Shown here in pieces: positions 61,193 through 64,000 of a stretch of 64,000 bases of DNA. A program made the translations under genes and the position numbers. The notes below the pieces were generated by a model. That model made no database searches and was not told the origin of the DNA. It saw only the letters and a program-made list of their open reading frames with translations. Positions within the stretch are counted from its first letter, which is position 1, and every line of letters begins with the position of its first letter. The stretch is from Novosphingobium endophyticum. GTDB taxonomy: Bacteria; Pseudomonadota; Alphaproteobacteria; Sphingomonadales; Sphingomonadaceae. The DNA lies in contig NZ_BMHK01000018.1 of the NCBI RefSeq assembly GCF_014640675.1, positions 811 through 64,810 on the forward strand, in the 5' to 3' direction.

Positions 61193-62404
61193 TCAGAGGA
61201 ATTTGAAAGTCGGTGCCTGGTCGCACAGCGTCCCCACAACGTCGGTCGTGCGATTATTCGGATCGTTGGCGACGTGGGCGCGGGCGGCGTTGAGATCGAG
61301 CCAGGGCTGGATGATAGCACTCGAGGTATAGACCGCGCGCCCCCCTAGGAGCTGGACCATGCCGTCGACGAGTTCGGCCAGCCGCCGTACCACGGTCGAG
61401 GACTGGTACGCATAAAGTGCGCGCTTCTGCATAGGAATTTCCCGCCCTTCCTCGGCGAGGGACATGAGATCGTCGAAAGACAGGCGCAAGGTCTGTTCCA
61501 TTTCCAGGATCTGCGCATGCGCCTTAGCGATGGCTGCGTGCAGCATCGGATCGGCCTTCGATGCCTTTCCGGTATTCGTCGAAACGCGGTCCTTCATGAT
61601 CGCAATGGCGGCATTGACCGCCGCCCTCGCACCACCGAATGCGGCCGTCGAGACGGATCGCGTAAAGACCTGCGCCCATGGAAGGCGGTAGAGCGCGCCG
61701 GAGTTCTCGGCCTGGCCAGGGTTATTGCACATGAAGCCATCAATGGCGCGGTGCGTGCGGTATTCAGGGACGAAGACGTCTTCCACGATGATGTCGTGGC
61801 TTCCGGTACCCTGCAGTCCGAAGACCCGCCAGGCCTCGCGGTCGATGCGATAGTCGCTGCGGGGAAGCAGGAACGTGCGCATGTCCGGCGGCCCGCCATC
61901 CTGAGAAGGCGGAACCATGGCGCCCAGCAGCACCCAGTCGCAGTGGACGGAGCCGGTGGAAAACCCCCAGTGACCGGAAAGGCGATACCCTCCCTCGACC
62001 GGCGTGACCTTGCCGACGGGCTGGTAGGAGGAGGAAACCAGCACGCTTGTATCCGAACCCCAGACTTCCTGCTGCGCCTCATCATGAAACAGCGCGAGCT
62101 CGTAGGGGTGGCAGCCGACGACGCCGTACATCCATCCGGTCGACATGCAGCCCTGGGCCAGTGCCTTCTGCACTTCGAAAAAGTCATTGGGGTGCATTTC
62201 GTAGCCGCCCCACCGCCGGGGCTGGAGGATCCGGAAAAGGCCCGCATCCTTCAGTTCCGCGATCGTCTCGGCAGGAACGTCCCTGCCTTCGACGCACGCC
62301 TTTGCGCGCGATTTCAGGGCAGGTATCATCCCCCTGGCCGTTTCCAGGAGGCTTTCCGGGCTCGGAGCGGGCGCATTCATGGCTACATCGGTGGTACTTG
62401 CCAT
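61193..62404 (-). CDS. hsaA: Flavin-dependent hydroxylase oxygenase component (HsaA family)
   Basis: 403 residues behind GGAGG. Acyl-CoA-dehydrogenase-like fold with the HsaA signature order: LQPRRWGGYEM, CMSTGWMYGVVGCH, SSSYQPVGKV, GHWGFSTGSVHCDW, VFGLQGTGSHDIIVEDVFVP and HVANDP near the end. HsaA hydroxylates a phenolic seco-steroid to a catechol using FMNH2 or FADH2 from HsaB. First gene of the hsa operon, in front of a region shared with the SDR-hsaC pair. Confidence 0.92.
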   Translation of the reverse strand: MASTTDVAMNAPAPSPESLLETARGMIPALKSRAKACVEGRDVPAETIAELKDAGLFRILQPRRWGGYEMHPNDFFEVQKALAQGCMSTGWMYGVVGCHPYELALFHDEAQQEVWGSDTSVLVSSSYQPVGKVTPVEGGYRLSGHWGFSTGSVHCDWVLLGAMVPPSQDGGPPDMRTFLLPRSDYRIDREAWRVFGLQGTGSHDIIVEDVFVPEYRTHRAIDGFMCNNPGQAENSGALYRLPWAQVFTRSVSTAAFGGARAAVNAAIAIMKDRVSTNTGKASKADPMLHAAIAKAHAQILEMEQTLRLSFDDLMSLAEEGREIPMQKRALYAYQSSTVVRRLAELVDGMVQLLGGRAVYTSSAIIQPWLDLNAARAHVANDPNNRTTDVVGTLCDQAPTFKFL

Positions 62405-62478
62405 TCAGATCCTCCTCGAACGCTCCCGGCACATTTCCGGGCTGATTGGCGGTGTTCGAAGAAACGACTGCCAGAAAA

Positions 62479-62494
62479 TACGCAAATCGTCAAT
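62479..62494 (-). promoter_or_regulatory. TTTGCGTA operator-like site F
   Basis: Reads on the minus strand as ATTGACGATTTGCGTA, 16 bases identical to 31471-31486. Lies between divergent hsaA and the SDR-hsaC operon. The TTGACG hexamer may be a -35 box toward hsaA. Confidence 0.65.
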
Positions 62495-62583
62495 TGCAAA
62501 CCTAAAATCTTTGATATAGTGATTCAGATGGCAATGATGCTTCGCCATTCCGAACTTTTCGGAGTGAAATTTTGGAGATTGCG

Positions 62584-63351
62584 GTGTTTGCTGGGTTCTC
62601 CGCCGACTGTCACGGACGAAAGGCGATCGTAACGGGCGGAACGCGCGGGTTGGGACGAGTCATCGCGGCCCGCCTCGCCGAAGCGGGCGCACGGGTCGCG
62701 GTTTGTGGGCGCAACGAGCCCGAGGTTCTTCCGGAGGGCGTCGTCTTCCATGGCGTAGACATCCGTGACGCTGCCCAGGCAGAGCAGTTCGTGGGCCACG
62801 TCTCTAAGCAGTTTGGCGGATTGGACATCCTGGTCAACAATGCCGGTGGATCGCCGGAAGGGCAGTTCAGCGACGTTTCGCCGCGCTTTCTCGAGGCGAT
62901 CGTCCGACTGAACCTGATGGCGCCAATGTACTTGTCGCAGGCGGCTTTGCCCCATCTGGTGGCATCGGGCGGCGGGAGCATAGTCAATATCGCCAGCGTG
63001 TCCGGGATGCGGCCTTCGCCGGGGACCGCCGCATACGGCGCCGCGAAGGCGGGGCTGCTGAATCTGACGCAAACGCTGGCTCAGGAATGGGGGCCTCACG
63101 GCATCAGGGTGAACGCCATCGTCGCCGGGCTTATGGAAACTGAGAACAGCGCGGAAACCTACGGCGACCAAAGCGCGCAAGCGCGGATTGCGGCTTCGGT
63201 TCCTCTCCTGCGCATGGGAACGGGGGACGATATTGCGAACGCCGTCCTCTGGCTGAGTTCGGAGGCGTCCTCCTGGGTCAGCGGCGCGCGCATCAATATC
63301 GACGGTGGCGGCGAGCGGCCGCTGTTTCTGGAACTCGTGAAAGGAAGCTGA
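62584..63351 (+). CDS. SDR-family oxidoreductase
   Basis: 255 residues from a GTG 6 bases after GGAG (a TTG at 62572 is less likely). TGGTRGLG, NNAGG, Ser in NIASVSG, YGAAK and a C-terminal DGGGERP. It precedes hsaC by four bases, so it is part of the same transcript and acts near ring cleavage, perhaps on a ring ketone or hydroxyl. Confidence 0.9.
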   Translation: MFAGFSADCHGRKAIVTGGTRGLGRVIAARLAEAGARVAVCGRNEPEVLPEGVVFHGVDIRDAAQAEQFVGHVSKQFGGLDILVNNAGGSPEGQFSDVSPRFLEAIVRLNLMAPMYLSQAALPHLVASGGGSIVNIASVSGMRPSPGTAAYGAAKAGLLNLTQTLAQEWGPHGIRVNAIVAGLMETENSAETYGDQSAQARIAASVPLLRMGTGDDIANAVLWLSSEASSWVSGARINIDGGGERPLFLELVKGS

Positions 63352-63355
63352 AGCA

Positions 63356-64000
63356 ATGGGTGTGAAGGCACTCGGCTATGTCGTCATCGAGACGGCGCAA
63401 CCGGAAAAATGGGAAGAGTTCCTGACGCGGGTGGTTGGCGCCATGCGCGCGCCGGATGCCTCTGACGGCGCGGCCCTCTACCGGATCGACGAGCGCGCGT
63501 TCCGATTCCGCATCGTGAGGGGGGAGCGGGAGCGTCTTCTTGCTGCCGGCTATGAAGTTGCCAATGCAGAGATGCTGGCCGCGCTGGAGCAGGCCGTGCG
63601 CCTGTCGGGTCGCCCAGTGGAATCGGGGTCGGCGGAGGAGGTGGCGTTACGCGGCGTCTCCGGATTCTTCAAAACAAGCGATCCCGCCGGCAACGGCCTG
63701 GAATTCTTTTGCTGCGACACCGTTGCGGACTCTCCGTTTCAATCACCGCTCGGCGTTCCGGAGTTCATCACCGGGGACATGGGAATGGGCCACGCCGTCT
63801 TTTCGGCCCCCAACTTCGACGACACTGTGGCGTTCTACCGGAACGTGATCGGATTTCATGAGACCGACATGCCGCGTTTTCACCTGTTCGGGCCCGATGG
63901 TCCCTCGACTGGGTTTGCGTTCATGCACGCGGACAATGGACGTCATCACAGCATCGCCATCGCCGAAGGGCCAGTGCCGCCCTCGGGCGCGGTCCACCTC
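63356..64000 (+). CDS. hsaC: Extradiol catechol dioxygenase (HsaC/BphC family), partial
   Basis: 215 residues before the window ends; about 80-90 residues of the usual 300 are missing. Two-domain vicinal-oxygen-chelate type I extradiol enzyme: LGYVVIET start, domain 2 beginning near residue 140. Iron ligand His146 (GMGHAVF) and a His in GRHHS (about 197) are visible; the expected glutamate lies beyond the edge. It opens the catechol made by HsaA/HsaB. The ATG comes 4 bases after the SDR stop. Confidence 0.92.
   Translation, partial: MGVKALGYVVIETAQPEKWEEFLTRVVGAMRAPDASDGAALYRIDERAFRFRIVRGERERLLAAGYEVANAEMLAALEQAVRLSGRPVESGSAEEVALRGVSGFFKTSDPAGNGLEFFCCDTVADSPFQSPLGVPEFITGDMGMGHAVFSAPNFDDTVAFYRNVIGFHETDMPRFHLFGPDGPSTGFAFMHADNGRHHSIAIAEGPVPPSGAVHL

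Noticed and set aside
1..64000. Search for rRNA, tRNA, CRISPR arrays, phage structural genes and toxin-antitoxin pairs
   Set aside because: No spaced direct-repeat array, cloverleaf, rRNA-like stretch or typical toxin or phage protein was recognised by eye; a covariance-model scan was not possible here.

Overview
The window looks like a chromosomal or large-plasmid segment from a GC-rich alphaproteobacterium, most likely a sphingomonad (Novosphingobium/Sphingobium type). This rests on three TonB-dependent receptors beside catabolic operons, many short-chain dehydrogenases (SDRs), Ti-type traA/traC/traD genes and the general protein families. No rRNA, tRNA or CRISPR array was seen, so the taxonomic call is inference from gene content.

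Layout. (1) 0.2-9.6 kb: a pentapeptide-repeat protein, then a minus-strand operon of TonB receptor, SGNH hydrolase, histidine phosphatase, metallophosphoesterase and MFS transporter, with a tandem-domain TetR regulator upstream of it. (2) 10.4-18.5 kb: a mobile block with an IS110-family element (frameshifted transposase), a Tat-signal protein and a sigma-region-4-like protein, convergent traC-traD, a candidate oriT, relaxase traA, a TraA-linked membrane protein and a decayed IS5-family transposase. (3) 18.7-23 kb: a TetR regulator divergent from an operon of luciferase-like monooxygenase, zinc alcohol dehydrogenase, cupin and a broken SDR. (4) 23.1-64 kb: a catabolic island of at least ten short operons, many of them transcribed divergently.

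The right end (56-64 kb) carries a nearly complete set of meta-cleavage genes matching the steroid A/B-ring pathway: two-component hydroxylase HsaA/HsaB, extradiol dioxygenase HsaC (cut by the window end), C-C hydrolase HsaD, hydratase HsaE, aldolase HsaF and acylating aldehyde dehydrogenase HsaG. Further left are a KstD-like flavoprotein, an Old Yellow Enzyme/dienoyl-CoA-reductase-like protein, a Baeyer-Villiger monooxygenase, 2-oxoacid dehydrogenase E1alpha/E1beta/E2, four NTF2/SnoaL-like proteins, seven intact SDRs besides the one in the hsa operon, a PhyH dioxygenase, a sulfotransferase, a Coq4-family protein, an acyl-CoA dehydrogenase plus APH-type kinase, three MFS or TonB importers and four Lrp/AsnC regulators in two overlapping pairs. 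Together they read as uptake, oxidation and ring cleavage of a steroid or similar polycyclic compound. The substrate itself is inferred, not shown.

The most notable non-coding signal is a repeated site with core TTTGCGTA, partly palindromic as (G)ATT-TGCGT-AAT(C), in six intergenic promoter regions between 26.4 and 62.5 kb. A 16-base stretch is identical at 31471-31486 and, inverted, at 62479-62494. It was not seen in the intergenic regions of the first 24 kb. The simplest reading is an operator for one or more of the four Lrp/AsnC regulators, which would make the island a single local regulon.
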